Shown here in pieces: positions 43,300 to 54,592 of a stretch of 64,000 bases of DNA; the stretch's first letter is position 1, and each line of letters opens with the position of its first letter. The DNA comes from Mantis religiosa (lineage: Eukaryota > Arthropoda > Insecta > Mantodea > Mantidae), in NCBI GenBank assembly GCA_030765055.1, contig CM060950.1, positions 269,013,589 through 269,077,588 on the forward strand, in the 5' to 3' direction. Under the pieces are notes generated by a model. It made no database searches, had not been told where the DNA came from, and saw only the letters and a program-made list of their open reading frames with translations. The position numbers and the translations under genes were made by a program.

Positions 43300-43951
43300 T
43301 TCAAACAGATGTCTTCAAGGTCGTATCCTCAGCTGCATATAAACAAAAGAATTCGCTGCTCTACAGTTCCAATAATCGTCACACAACTCTTACACTCCAC
43401 AACTGCAACTCAACTAGCAACTCAACTAGCAACTGACTAGCAACTGACTAGCAACTGACTCCACTCTTAACACATGCTGATTACTGTCGCCGATCGCATT
43501 GTTAGTTGGAGCCGACGAAAAGCCGGAGCTATGCGTGGGCAGAGAGATACTGGCGCGCAGCGCTAAACGCTTCCCGAGAGAGAGAAACCAACAGAGACAA
43601 AGAGACAGAGATAGTACCGCCTTTCTCCCGTTGCGTCGTGATTGTTATCGAACGATCGACTGCATTCTACAACAATGACTGGATGAAAGTGTTGGAGCGG
43701 AGTCAGTGGTGAGTTGTAGTTGTGCGAGTTGTGTGATGGTTATTGCGACAGTGGACATTTGAAGTGTACCGCAGTGATTTCTTTCGGTTGTTTAAGTGCA
43801 GCGGGGCGAACGAGATGACCTTGAAGACTGCTGTTGTGTTTGTCAAGTCCCTTTACTGCAAGGGATGTACACAGTTACGGTTTACTGCGACAAAGAGCAT
43901 TTAAATTTCTGCAAACAAGACTTTATAATTACGAACCCACAAAGTCATAAT
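43300..43951 (+). other. Probable 5' LTR/leader of the gypsy-type element
   Basis: A GC-richer region lies directly upstream of a primer-binding site and gag, as a 5' LTR should. A minisatellite of AACTGACTAGC-like 11-bp units (43405-43460) sits in its left part. TGTTAGTTGGAGCC at 43500 is one possible LTR start, and AAAGTCA before 43948 is a possible end. No second LTR exists in the window, so the borders cannot be fixed. Confidence 0.4.
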
Positions 43952-43967
43952 TGGTGTCAGGAGTGCA
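43952..43967 (+). other. Primer-binding site, tRNA-Leu type
   Basis: TGGTGTCAGGAGTG begins 24 bp before the gag ATG. TGG pairs with the tRNA CCA end, and TGTCAGGAGTG complements a 3' end of the CACTCCTGACA kind found in some tRNA-Leu genes. Confidence 0.6.
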
Positions 43968-43975
43968 ACACGACG

Positions 43976-45495
43976 ATGGGAGCTGCATTCGCACAGATCT
44001 TAAAAGAGCTGAAAGAAATGAGAACAGCGAATGACACCCTTGATGCGAAGACGCAAGCGGCAAATAATAACCTGGCCGCGAAGATGCCCGAAGTGAAAGC
44101 CGAATTAACCGAAATGAAGGCAGCGAACGAGGCCCTCGCCGCCAAATTTGAAGAACAGTTAGTCGGCGTGAGGGATGACGTCGCGGAGCTGGGCAAGTGG
44201 ATGAGTCAAGTGGACGAGCACGTCGAAGACTTGGCGAAACGCGTTAACGTCCTAGAGGGAAAGGCCGACAGCAACACTTAAGTCCTGAACGTCGTGGTAG
44301 AGAACATCGTCAGCAGAAGAATTAAACATCTAAAGGCCGAAGCGCCGGGACGCGATACACCAACTGCGCGCGCCAAACCACCGAAGTACGACGACACGTC
44401 AACGAAGTCTTCCAGCGCCAATTCGACACAGTGGCCAAGCTCAACAAGTGGTCCCCAGAAGAAGAGGCCACACAGCTAATAAGTAGGCTCCAGACACGGA
44501 CCGTAGAGTTTTCGAACACGGTGTAGATAGCGGCGGAGCCCAAAGACATCTGGGAGGCCCTGGATAACCGTTTCGGAAACCACCGCTTAGCCACAGCCTA
44601 CCGCAGCCAGCTGAAATCTAGGACACAGCAGCCAGAGGAGACGCTGCAGGAGTTCACCCTGGCAATCGAAGAGCTGACCAGCAGAGCCTTGGTCGACCTC
44701 CCACCCGAATTCGTATCTCGAGAAGCCATCTACTCCTTCGTCGACGTGGTACGCGATGCCGAGATACGTAAGCGATTAATGCTCGGCGACTACAAAACCA
44801 TGCACGAGACGCTAACGGCCGTATTAAGGATGGAAGCAGCCAGGGTGACCACTACCATGACCATGAAGACAAGGAATATCCGCTACAATGGAGACCGAAG
44901 ACCAGCCCAGTTACGCCAACGAAGACCAACTGGCCTGCGTTGGGGGTGTGGCCGACCAAGACACCTGGAGAGAGACTGCCCACACCATGGAGAGCAACCA
45001 CAAGAACGAGTAACGGTCAGCGTGGCGAGGGGCAGGTCGCCACCGTCGCCACCATCCCCTCAAGACACTGCGCGCCGTCAGCCAACGTTCGGATGGCAGC
45101 CTAATCGCGGACTGTTTGGTGAAAGGGAGGCCGTGCCACTGCTTGTGGACACCGGGACAGCTATGACCGTCATCAGACCCGATGTAGCCAGGGGTTTGCC
45201 AACCGTGCCAACCATACTAGCTAGTTACAGCCTCGAACGACACCTTGCCTGTGGAGAGTGTGACACTGCTGCAGTTGATCTTGGAGGGAGTGCCGTGCGT
45301 CTGCGTGTGTTCGTCGCGGAGGTGGCTGAGTTGGTGATATTGGGACTGGAGGACCTCAGGAGCCACGAGGCGAAGGTCGACGTCGCCAGGAAGGTTCTCC
45401 GGTTCAATGGAGAAGAGGTGATACTTCGGCACCTCGAAGAATGCCTTGGAATCTGCAGGGTCATTGTGAGAGAAGGCGTGATTGTCCCCGTGTGA
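43976..45495 (+). pseudogene. gypsy-type gag and protease, broken
   Basis: Gag starts at the ATG at 43976 with a long coiled coil (Leu/Ala/Glu-rich heptads to about residue 95). A TAA at 44279-44281 breaks it, and the reading shifts to another frame at about 44396. The capsid-like part then runs on (ATQLISRLQ, EETLQEFTLAIEELTSRA), with an in-frame TAG at 44524. The zinc knuckle near 44938 reads RWGCGRPRHLERDC: the first Cys of CX2CX4HX4C is Arg. A retropepsin-like protease follows, with LLVDTGTAMTVI near 45143 (active-site DTG) and ILGLEDL near 45338. The layout is that of Ty3/gypsy elements. It cannot make an intact Gag. Confidence 0.8.
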
Positions 45496-45975
45496 AGCGA
45501 AGTGGTGGTGGTGGCGCGACTGGAAGGCCAGCGGACAAAGAAGTTGATGCTAGACTAGAAGGCCTGTGCACGGACTCTGTGTAGAAGGACATTGTTGCCG
45601 TACCGAGAGGTGGTGCCAGTGAGTCTGCTCAACCCAAGACACCGATCACGAGGTCCAGGCCGGGACGGAGTTGGGGACGTGCGAGCCCGTTGTCAGGGTT
45701 ACGGCAATAGGCAAGACCAAGGAGCCGGGGCCAACGCAACAGCTTGGGCCCCGCCTGGAATGCTTACTGGAGAGGGCGGCCGACCACCTGACCGCAGAAC
45801 AACTAGAAAGGGTTCGACAACTGCTAAAACCACAACAGCGTGTCTTCGACCAAGGTAATAGCGATTACGGCCGCACGGACCGAGTGCTCCACCACATCGA
45901 CACCGGAGACGCCAATCCTATTCGGCAAGCTCCTAGACGCGCTCCGCTGGCAAAACATTTGGTTTCGCTCACATG
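45496..45975 (+). pseudogene. gypsy-type pol, N-terminal remnant
   Basis: After a disordered junction, the frame beginning at 45671 reads ECLLERAADHLTAEQLERV, then VFDQGNSDYGRTDRVLHHID and GDANPIRQAPRRAPLAKHL. This is the conserved start of gypsy reverse transcriptase polyproteins (a proline/arginine-rich stretch just before the fingers domain). Similarity stops at about 45957. Reverse transcriptase, RNase H, integrase and the 3' LTR are all absent, so the element is 3' truncated. Confidence 0.75.
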
Positions 45976-46299
45976 GCGTTCGCTACTCAATACACTTAAT
46001 TTTGTATAAATTCCACACACAATTCTTACGCAACTGTTAATATAGACCTTTAATTAATTATATTACATATTTCTTGTAGGTAAAGAGAGCTGGAGTAATT
46101 GAATAAGTAGTCAGATGATTAATAGAGTCTGCTATATGCTAGTCCTAATCTTATACTCTTTCCATAACATCACGACAGAGCACCAGAGGGCTGAATAGCG
46201 ACAGCACTTTAAAGAAATGACAAAACTCAAATGGCAATTTAAATGGCTAGGCATTAAATTGTGCGCAAATGCTAAGCAGTATGCAATAGATTCTATGTC

Positions 46300-46470
46300 T
46301 AGTCCATTTTATTATCAGGCTGACGTCGTAACTAATGTGCCCGCGGCACTAAGGCGATAACAACTTTGTATGGTGGAGATATTCCGATGTCTGGGATAAG
46401 TTAGATATGAATCGTGTGCTACCGGGTGGTAGCGGGATAAAAGAAACTCTACTCCAGCCATTGGAGGGTA
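46300..46470 (+). repeat. Dispersed repeat R4, copy 3 (diverged)
   Basis: CACTAAGGCGATAACAACTTTG, GATGTCTGGGATAAG, TAGATATGAATCG and GGGTGGTAGCGGG follow the order seen in the copies at 1.5 and 38.3 kb. Similarity is clearest over the last 80 bp. Confidence 0.4.
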
Positions 46471-46526
46471 CATTCGATTCTTGGGTTAACGCAAATGGTC
46501 CTGCATAATATTATTATAGATTATAT

Positions 46527-46872
46527 ATTATTATTAAAGGCCGCAGGCGTGTGCGTTTTTCCATATGTATACTTCACATGGACTGTACTGTTATTGGTTG
46601 CACATTTAAACAACTGCAGCTTGGTACAGCCAGAGCACGAGAACCGCCTCACAGTGAGAGGAAACAAAATAGTCGCGTTATACTACACCTTGACCTTGCG
46701 TCTGCGTACACTTGCAAGGTAACGCTTCACTAGCTCGCAGAGTACTACGTTACGTTGTTTTCGACGTATGTACATTTGATGGTCGTGGTGTAAATCTGAC
46801 GTCATTCATACTCTGTGTCCAGCTACCTTGTATCGCATGCGAACGCATGTCTCTCCGGCCTTTAGTTATTAT
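46527..46872. mobile_element. Small TIR element (MITE-like), 330 bp
   Basis: The left end is TAAAGGCCGCAGGCGTGTGCG (46535), and the right end read inward is TAAAGGCCGGAGAGACATGCG (ends 46864): the first nine bases are identical and the rest partly so. Flanking octamers ATTATTAT (46527-46534) and GTTATTAT (46865-46872) match at 7 of 8 positions, as expected for an 8-bp target duplication (hAT or P-like), although the flank is low-complexity. There is no coding capacity. A truncated sibling lies at 41433-41650. Confidence 0.6.
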
Positions 46873-47103
46873 GATAATATAATTATAGATTGTACAACCT
46901 GGCGTCGAGTGTTACCTACACATGCGCATAAATCGTTATGTTTTCTTATCCGGCCATTTCAAAATTCCTAAATGAAAATCAGTCACAGCTCATTCGAAAC
47001 ATTTCGGGAGATATAGCTATAACATTGCCCCGAAATGAATCTTTCCAGAAATATTTTTGGTCCAATGTTTGGTGTTCATTATAGGTGATAGTATACTGCG
47101 ATT

Positions 47104-47309
47104 AAAAAAATGAATATCGTTCAAGAGGTCCCGAGTTCGAATCTCGGTCAGGGTAAGTTACCTGGATAAGGTTTTTTCGGGGTTTTCCCTTATCCTTCAA
47201 GACGAATGTCAGGTAATTCTAAGCTCCATGGACCCTGGGCTCATTTGAGCGCCATTTCACCCAATTCATTCACCGTCCGATATGACTTAACGTTGGAGGA
47301 CGTAAATTA

Positions 47310-47344
<35 letters not shown>

Positions 47345-47350
47345 AATCGG
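47104..47350 (+). mobile_element. SINE-A, copy 5, 5' truncated, with poly-A tail
   Basis: Plus-strand SINE-A begins inside the tRNA head at CGTTCAAGAGG (47118). It runs through GAGTTCGAATCTCGGTCAGG, GGGGTTTTCCCTTATCC, CCATGGACCCTGGGCTC and TTGGAGGACGTAAATTAC to a 32-bp poly-A (47311-47342). AAAAAAATGAAT precedes it (47104-47115) and AATGAAT follows the tail, a probable target duplication partly merged with the poly-A. The A-tail and truncation point to LINE-driven insertion. Confidence 0.85.
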
Positions 47351-48244
<894 letters not shown>

Positions 48245-48369
48245 GAAATAAGTAATACGTGCGATTCGCACCACATTTGCTTGTTTCTGTGACCTATACT
48301 GAGTAAATAACAACAATCGATGTTTTCGAGATACTGATGTTTTCTATAGTGCTAAAGTAGTAACGGCTT

Positions 48370-48659
48370 ATTGCAGTAAAGGTCCTGCGCCATGGCGCAC
48401 TGGGCTAGAGCGTGTGTTTTGATTCCCTGCGTCCGGAATGCAACCAGGATCGATCCCAGCCCTGGGAGGTGCGGATAAGGTAAGTTCCAGGTATATGACC
48501 GGTGCCCACTCAGCATCGTGAGGATATTGAGGAGCTACGCTAGGTAGCGAACCCTGATCTAGAAAGTTATTTTTTCGGCTGGGGTCCCGAGATGCTGGCG
48601 GCAGGCTCAGGCCCTCTTTGAGCTATTACGCCATGGGTTACGTTCATTACAGTAAAAGG
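48370..48659 (+). mobile_element. SINE-F: tRNA-headed insertion with target duplication
   Basis: ATTGCAGTAAAGG (48370-48382) and ATTACAGTAAAAGG (48646-48659) flank a 263-bp GC-rich insert. Its head reads GCGCCATGGCGCACTGGGCTA (A-box-like) and GGATCGATCCCAG (B-box-like). The body ends GAGCTATTACGCCATGGGTT without a poly-A or simple tail. No other copy was found in the window. The tRNA-like region does not close into a full cloverleaf. Confidence 0.6.
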
Positions 48660-49420
48660 GTAAAATCTGTAAGGAGCAGTGAAGATCGGACCACAATGTT
48701 TATCATGATAAATTCCTGTTCAAAACTGCTTTGAGGGGCGCTACGTCTTTTCAGACCCCTTATGCGGTTGCAGGAAGCTTCCTTGAACTCCTTTTTATCC
48801 ATTTTCCATTGTCACTTCGATCTTAACTACTTTCAGGTGTTATCCCCTGGATGGTTCAAATTGTGTGTTTTCGAGATGGGTCCCCTGCCAGGCTCAGCTA
48901 CGTTAGATGTCAGAGAAAAGCATCGGGGTGTAATTAGAAATACTTTACCGGGAGAGGTCTTAAAACTAAGAGCATATGGTCATACTCCTATATTCCTATG
49001 GTCGCATAGGAAATAGTCTTAATCAAGAGCAGATCCTAGGTTCGAGAGGTGAAGTCGGCGCTCGGAGAATGGAACCAGACGCGCTGAGTACAGTCACGGG
49101 TCCGACCGCTCTTTACCTATAGTATACACTATACAGCTTACATATCTATGTGCTATTTATAAACCAATATTGCTCCTTTACACAAGTGTTAATAAGTTTC
49201 TTGGTCTTATTCTCTCCCCCCCCCCCCCCCACTTTTTTGTCTTGTATCGATTTTATACCCCTCTGCATTGTCTGCTCAGTATTACAGGAATGTTGAAAGA
49301 AATTAGCTTACAGATAAATTCCACAAGTACAAATAATGCAAATCGAATCTAATACAAATAAAGTATGACCGAGTCAAATCGAAAGGTTTTAGGATATATT
49401 CATTTACGAAAGGGGCCTAA
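48660..49420. other. Gene-free stretch with a C15 run
   Basis: A run of 15 C lies at 49216-49230. The 84-codon frame at 48762-49016 has no recognised motif. Confidence 0.4.
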
Positions 49421-49424
49421 TAAG

Positions 49425-49625
49425 GTTGGTTTGGTTGGTATTTTACAACTTCACGGTAAGTTGAGGTCGCATTCTAGAGGTCCAGGTTCGATTCCCGACA
49501 GCAAAATCATTGTGAGCATGTCCATTTTCGTGGTTTCTCCAGGTTCATAGGCGAATGCTAGGGTAGTTACCCTTCCAGCACCTTCTTTTCCTCATCATTT
49601 TCTGTTTCATTTCACATGTTTCAGA
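49425..49625 (+). mobile_element. SINE-C, copy 3
   Basis: GTCGCATTCTAGAGGTCCAGG, GGTTCGATTCCCGA (good B box), then TTTTCGTGGTTTCTCCAGGTTCATAGG, GCTAGGGTAGTTACCC and a pyrimidine-rich end match the SINE-C copies at 0.03 and 36.4 kb. The A-box end is poorly conserved. No target duplication was found. Confidence 0.65.
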
Positions 49626-50930
49626 AATGAAACACCAGGTGACTTCTATTGGAGCGTTGCGGTGGGACAATGGAATTTTCGCTACGGAAATAGTTTTTAA
49701 TGGCGCTTGGCTTGGTGGCTGCGGCTTCTTCCTGGGGAATGGCTCGTTCTTACAGGATCTGTAGCTTGAAGATGCGTAAGGGAGGATAGCCAACGTCAGG
49801 ATTGTCGTCCTACTGGATTCGTTAGGGACTACGACCTTCTTAATCTAACTAAGCAAGCATTCACAAATGGTCTCGATATATCTACGTCATAACGTGAGAA
49901 GAATGGGAATTATTTAATGCAGTACCTTGTTCCCATAGCATATCAGCAAACGGTTACTGAAACACATGTAAACAGAGAGAAATTGACAAATGTTTGTGTA
50001 AAATAGATGCATTTTAATCGAGAGAAAATGCTTAACATTCAAAGCTTCACTCAGGTTTATTCGCAATTAATGCAAGTAAAATTCCTTTTCCACAGCATAG
50101 AAACTACGTCGTCAGTGTCATATTTAAACCGCTTTCTTGAAGTACAACATAAAACCTGTCCAACTAGAGACCAAAACCAGAAGAAGAAGGGGGAAAAAAA
50201 CGCAGTAAATTTCGAGGAATTTTTAAATTAATTGTGTGCAGTAATGAAGTAAGCCTGGGTTAGCATATGGTGCTAGTAGTTTTATTGCAAGCGTTAACCG
50301 CGTTAGTCATCAAAGGATCTTAATGGCTGTGATAAACCAGCTGAGCGTTTGTTTACTCCTGCTGAAAGTGACGCAGATGTAAGGACCGTAGCATTCCGCA
50401 AGAGCCCTCTTGTTGCCTTTGCAATTAATACAGCCAGCATTTACAAGCAAAATCTGTGACAACATGGTATACATGTTAGAAATGCATAGAGCACTGTAAA
50501 CCGAAGCATATCAAAACGGTAAAATATACCACATAAAGGAGAGGATGTTATCTATAATAGTTACATGACTACTTCTACTGAAAATTCAATTTAAATCCTA
50601 CAAATACTTCTATAAAATTTGTGTTACTATTAATTTCGAGCTAATCACGATAATCTTTTGGAAAAGGATAAGACGCATTTCGTTATATGTACGGGGCAGA
50701 GGTAACATCAGCTGCTTATAAACCAGTAGAATGGGTTATTATCAAACATATTAATAAGTTCCTTTAATACTTAATTTTTTGAGGCATTAAAAACCTCCAT
50801 AAGAGAAAGTAATTAAAATGATACAGAGTGCTGGGAAAATCACTGTGCAGTTGTGTATATTGTAAATATCGTCCAAGGACGAATAAACAAGCTGGATCCA
50901 CCTAAATGTATTGGCTAATTTTTCTTTTAT
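49626..50930. other. Gene-free stretch
   Basis: No coding region recognised. Confidence 0.4.
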
Positions 50931-50934
50931 CTTC

Positions 50935-51178
50935 TAAAGATGTGTCTGTGATACGCTTCTCACATACGGTTATTTCGGTTTTTAAGTGCAAAGCGAGCGT
51001 AACAGCGATACACTACAGAATTTGCTACTCCCCAAGGGAAAAAATAATCAGGTGGAGTAAGATCCGATGAGCGAGGGGACCAGAAGTATTTAGAGATGGC
51101 AAGTTCCTCAATAAGCTCTTTCAGAAGACACACAGTGTTGTTTGCTATGTGCGCAGTAGTGACATCTTGTGGAAACCA
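50935..51178 (-). pseudogene. mariner-superfamily transposase, catalytic fragment
   Basis: On the minus strand from 51178 the frame reads WFPQDVTTAHIANNTVCLLK, then SKYFWSPRSSDLTPPDYFF. It matches the WFQQDGATAHTA and RSPDLTPxDFFLWG regions of an insect mariner-superfamily transposase. Both Asp are present (codons at 51164-51166 and 51047-51049) with 38 residues between them. Several conserved residues are lost (QQDGA to PQDVT, FLWG to FFPWG). Upstream and downstream coding parts are not recognisable. It is a fragment of a dead copy. Confidence 0.7.
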
Positions 51179-51735
51179 TGATTAGTTGATATCGTCTTCC
51201 TCTTACTGGCTAACAAAATGTAGGATCATTAACCAATAACGTCCACTGTATAAAGGATTCATTAAACAATAAAGGACTAATGTGCGTTTAGTATAACTGG
51301 CCTTACAGGTCGTTGGCATCTAACACTGGTCCAATCTCTCGAATTTCCAATAAGCTGAACTGCATTATGAGATGCGGATGTTTCTGAGAATTGTTGTGCA
51401 AAACTCTACTATGCTAAATATGTGTATGTATCACTTTGTGGAAAGATATGTTCAGCAGGAAAAATACTTTACTCAATTGAAAACATTGTAATTTTAAAAT
51501 ACATTGAATATCTGACCCCTACACTTATCGGTTTGATTACATTTTATCAAGTATTGATTAAACTATACAGATAAATGTTAGGCAGTGATGGAAAGAAGTA
51601 AAAAAGGGTATATATTAAAAATCAGTTATGCCAATTTATATTAACATTTTAGGTGATAAAAACCGCAGCAAAGACTTTGTAAACTTCCAAGTAATCTACA
51701 TCCGTAGCCTAAAGTGCACAGCACTTTCAAAACGC
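51179..51735. other. Spacer between two transposase relics
   Basis: Nothing recognised. Confidence 0.35.
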
Positions 51736-51980
51736 AATGTATAGGGTCGTTCAACAGTATGTTTAAATATTAAAAAGTCATAATACTTTTATTTCAGATA
51801 GGAAAAGAAACAACATGCCATAATGCCTATAGAACATTGGAAAGATGTCCGCCGTTTTCCTGTTCAACGCATAAGAATTGTCTGCTGATTGCATGCAATC
51901 AATGTTTGGAATAACAATTTCTTGGAATATTGCAAAATGCTCTGTATAGTGCCACACGTGTAATGTAATACGTTGAACAA
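51736..51980 (-). pseudogene. mariner-superfamily transposase, C-terminal fragment
   Basis: The minus strand reads NIPRNC and later CVEQENGGHLSNVL followed by a stop at 51827-51829. This resembles the C-terminal NGGHFEHLL ending of the same type of transposase as at 51.0 kb. About 75 bp further, TATAGGGTCGTTCAACAGT (51742-51760) could be the terminal repeat. It lies upstream, in minus-strand order, of the catalytic fragment at 51.0 kb, so the two must be separate insertions or a rearranged copy. Confidence 0.5.
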
Positions 51981-52057
51981 GAGAAGGGTGGATTTCTACA
52001 AAATGTTTTGTAAAACCTGTTGTTTACCAAAGAACTTAATATCATATTAATATATAG

Positions 52058-52154
52058 AACGAAAATTGCCCAATTCATTCACCGTCCGATATGACTTAAC
52101 GTTGGAGGACGTAAATTACAAACAAACAAAAAAAAAAAAAAAACGAAAATTGCC
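52058..52154 (+). mobile_element. SINE-A, copy 6: 71-bp 3' fragment with exact target duplication
   Basis: AACGAAAATTGCC at 52058-52070 and 52142-52154 flanks only the last part of SINE-A: CAATTCATTCACCGTCCG to GGACGTAAATTACAAAC and an A-rich tail. It is extremely 5' truncated, as happens when target-primed reverse transcription stops early. The exact duplication shows a fairly recent event. Confidence 0.93.
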
Positions 52155-53967
52155 AACTGAGGAAGGTCAAGATCGCTGCGCTGTTATGTGTGCGATTCAA
52201 AAGTGTCGACTGTTGGTGGTTCGAATCATGCCTCCCGTATGCTTATTTTTTGGAATGGAAATTAACTAAACATGTTAAATTTTCTAAAGATTTTAATAGC
52301 AATGGAGAATCAGGGCAAAGGCACACTTCTAGAAAGAGAATTAATGGGGACATGCAACACTTTAAAGAACTTGGAAATATAAAATGGCAACGCTGCTAGG
52401 AGTATACAACTGCTTCACGTTAATGTAATCTACAACTGAGTTTGTTCTACTAATAAGTATATCATTAATCACTTTATTGACTAGCACCTAGTTCCTGAAA
52501 CAATGCCTTTTGTGACTATTAATATAATTAAATGTAATAAATTAATTTGTGTGTGATGTTTTGCGTTTTATTCTCAAGTAGAATGATATTAGTGTAGTAT
52601 TATTGCATCACTAAATACAACGGAATGTAATCAAGTTGAGTTCACTAGAAATGTCTAAAATGATTTTACTGCCTTTAATTATCGAGGCCTTCTAATATTA
52701 AGAAGATATAATGCTTCCTTATATCCACTGTTAGCTAACGCAAACATTAACAATGCATAATCGAAGTAAATACTTTAACAGGCTAATAGTCTTCGAGATT
52801 TATAGAGAGATGTTTTGTGTAATTAAAGGGAAATACTATTAATTTCCGGAGGGATGTTTGCCAGTTGAAGTAGGCGTATTCCTTCTCTTATTTTCAGCAA
52901 TTCACAAGCTTAAGAAGTTTAGTTATACTAAGTGTAGTAACAAGATGATGCCGATTAAGTTTATAATCAAAAGCGAAGCACCCAACACTTGTCTGCTGCT
53001 TAATCGAAACACAATAGTAACATTTTCTTATAGGTGTTCTGAAACTGAATTTGCAACATATTCCCGTTAATGTAGAATGATTACTGTAATATTTATTTTA
53101 AAAACTGCGAGGTAGCCTATGGCTAGCATCTTCTCTGAACAGCAAGAGAAATATATGACAAATTTAATTTTCAAACCATGTATGTAAGAACTCTTGAGAA
53201 ATAGGTGACGCTTCACACAAGTTGGGTATTTATTTTGTGAAACATAATACATTATAATCGCTTAAAATTATAAGCGACAGGGAGAATAATAGACGAAACA
53301 GAACTTTTGGTACTAGAAAGCATCAGTACCTACTCGTAGGTACAGCAATATTTTCCATCTACTATGGTTACTTAGTTATGTAATACTCAACAAGAATAAA
53401 AGAACTTAAGGACCTGTTTAAAGACAATTGAAGATCCACATTCTTTCACATCAATATCTCAAAACATCTGATATCTTTACCTTAAACCGTTTGAACTATT
53501 CTTCAAAATGCAACAACGTTTCAATAAATCACGATTTACGTTGGGCTAATTCATAGAATTATTCGCCTTACATTCTTATAAAGGTGCAAAACTTGCATAA
53601 GAAGTTTAGTGTTTGCCCAACTTATCAATTCTGACATAAGGTCAGAAAAATAAAGAAATAACTTTCATATTTTATTTTATATTAATGCGCGGATTCTGTT
53701 ATGTGCTAAGATATATCTTTAAGGTATATTTACTTTGATAGTTGAAAGATATATTTATGCATAACATGATGTGGAAAGTATAAGTACATTTTAATTTCAA
53801 GACATTTGCGTTAATTACTTTTTTCTAGAAGAGGAGCACCCTTCGTTCTGAAGAGATTACCAATAAAATTAATAGTCATTTCCTTCCTTTTAATTGCTTT
53901 CCTATAACTCATATAGAGCTTCTGTCTCTTTGACAATTAGCCAGTGTATTCAATTGGACCTCACCAA
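52155..53967. other. Gene-free AT-rich stretch
   Basis: No coding region, repeat or element recognised. Confidence 0.45.
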
Positions 53968-54094
53968 AAATTATTATCATCATTATTATTATTACTATTA
54001 TTATTATTACTATCATTATTGTTATCATTATCATTATTATTATTATCATTATCGTTATTATTATAATTATCCTTATTATTGTTGTTGGTGTTAT
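53968..54094. repeat. Degenerate (ATT/ATC/ACT)n microsatellite
   Basis: About 125 bp of mixed ATT, ATC, ACT and GTT triplets. Tyr/His and Ile/Met frames over it are artefacts. Confidence 0.95.
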
Positions 54095-54592
54095 CATCAC
54101 TTAGGAAAGGAAACAATCCCAACTTTTCTTTATGCAACTAACCTCGAGTGTCGAAAATATCCCTGAATTCATAAATTAACCATCCACGATCACATTCTAC
54201 AAACGCACTGGAGACAAACATTAAGGAAATTAACAATTTCCGTGTTATACCTACCATAGATTTTAATATGAAACCAAAAATATCAACATAAAATTACACA
54301 ATTACCATTCTTGCTGATGTCAGTTCACAGATCTAGAAGAATCATCTGTGCAATATCTACATACCACTGTAGTAGATAGTAACCTACCACTGATCTTGAG
54401 TATGGTGGTTTGAGAGACTGTATGTGGAAAGTGCCTTACTATAATACAGCGGTTTAATGCTTGAACTTACATTTAAAAGACTATGAAGTATAGCGAATGG
54501 GACTTAAGGTATTGCACAACATTCATAACGATATATTTAATATACCTGAGTCGCAAAAGAATCAAATTTACCTACTTATAAATTCTTTGTAA
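54095..54592. other. Spacer before the CR1/L2-like LINE
   Basis: No recognisable sequence. The true 5' border of the LINE may lie in here. Confidence 0.35.

Noticed and set aside
43300..46010. Complete LTR retrotransposon
   Set aside because: No 3' LTR or integrase is present and pol ends at its beginning. Only one end of the element remains.
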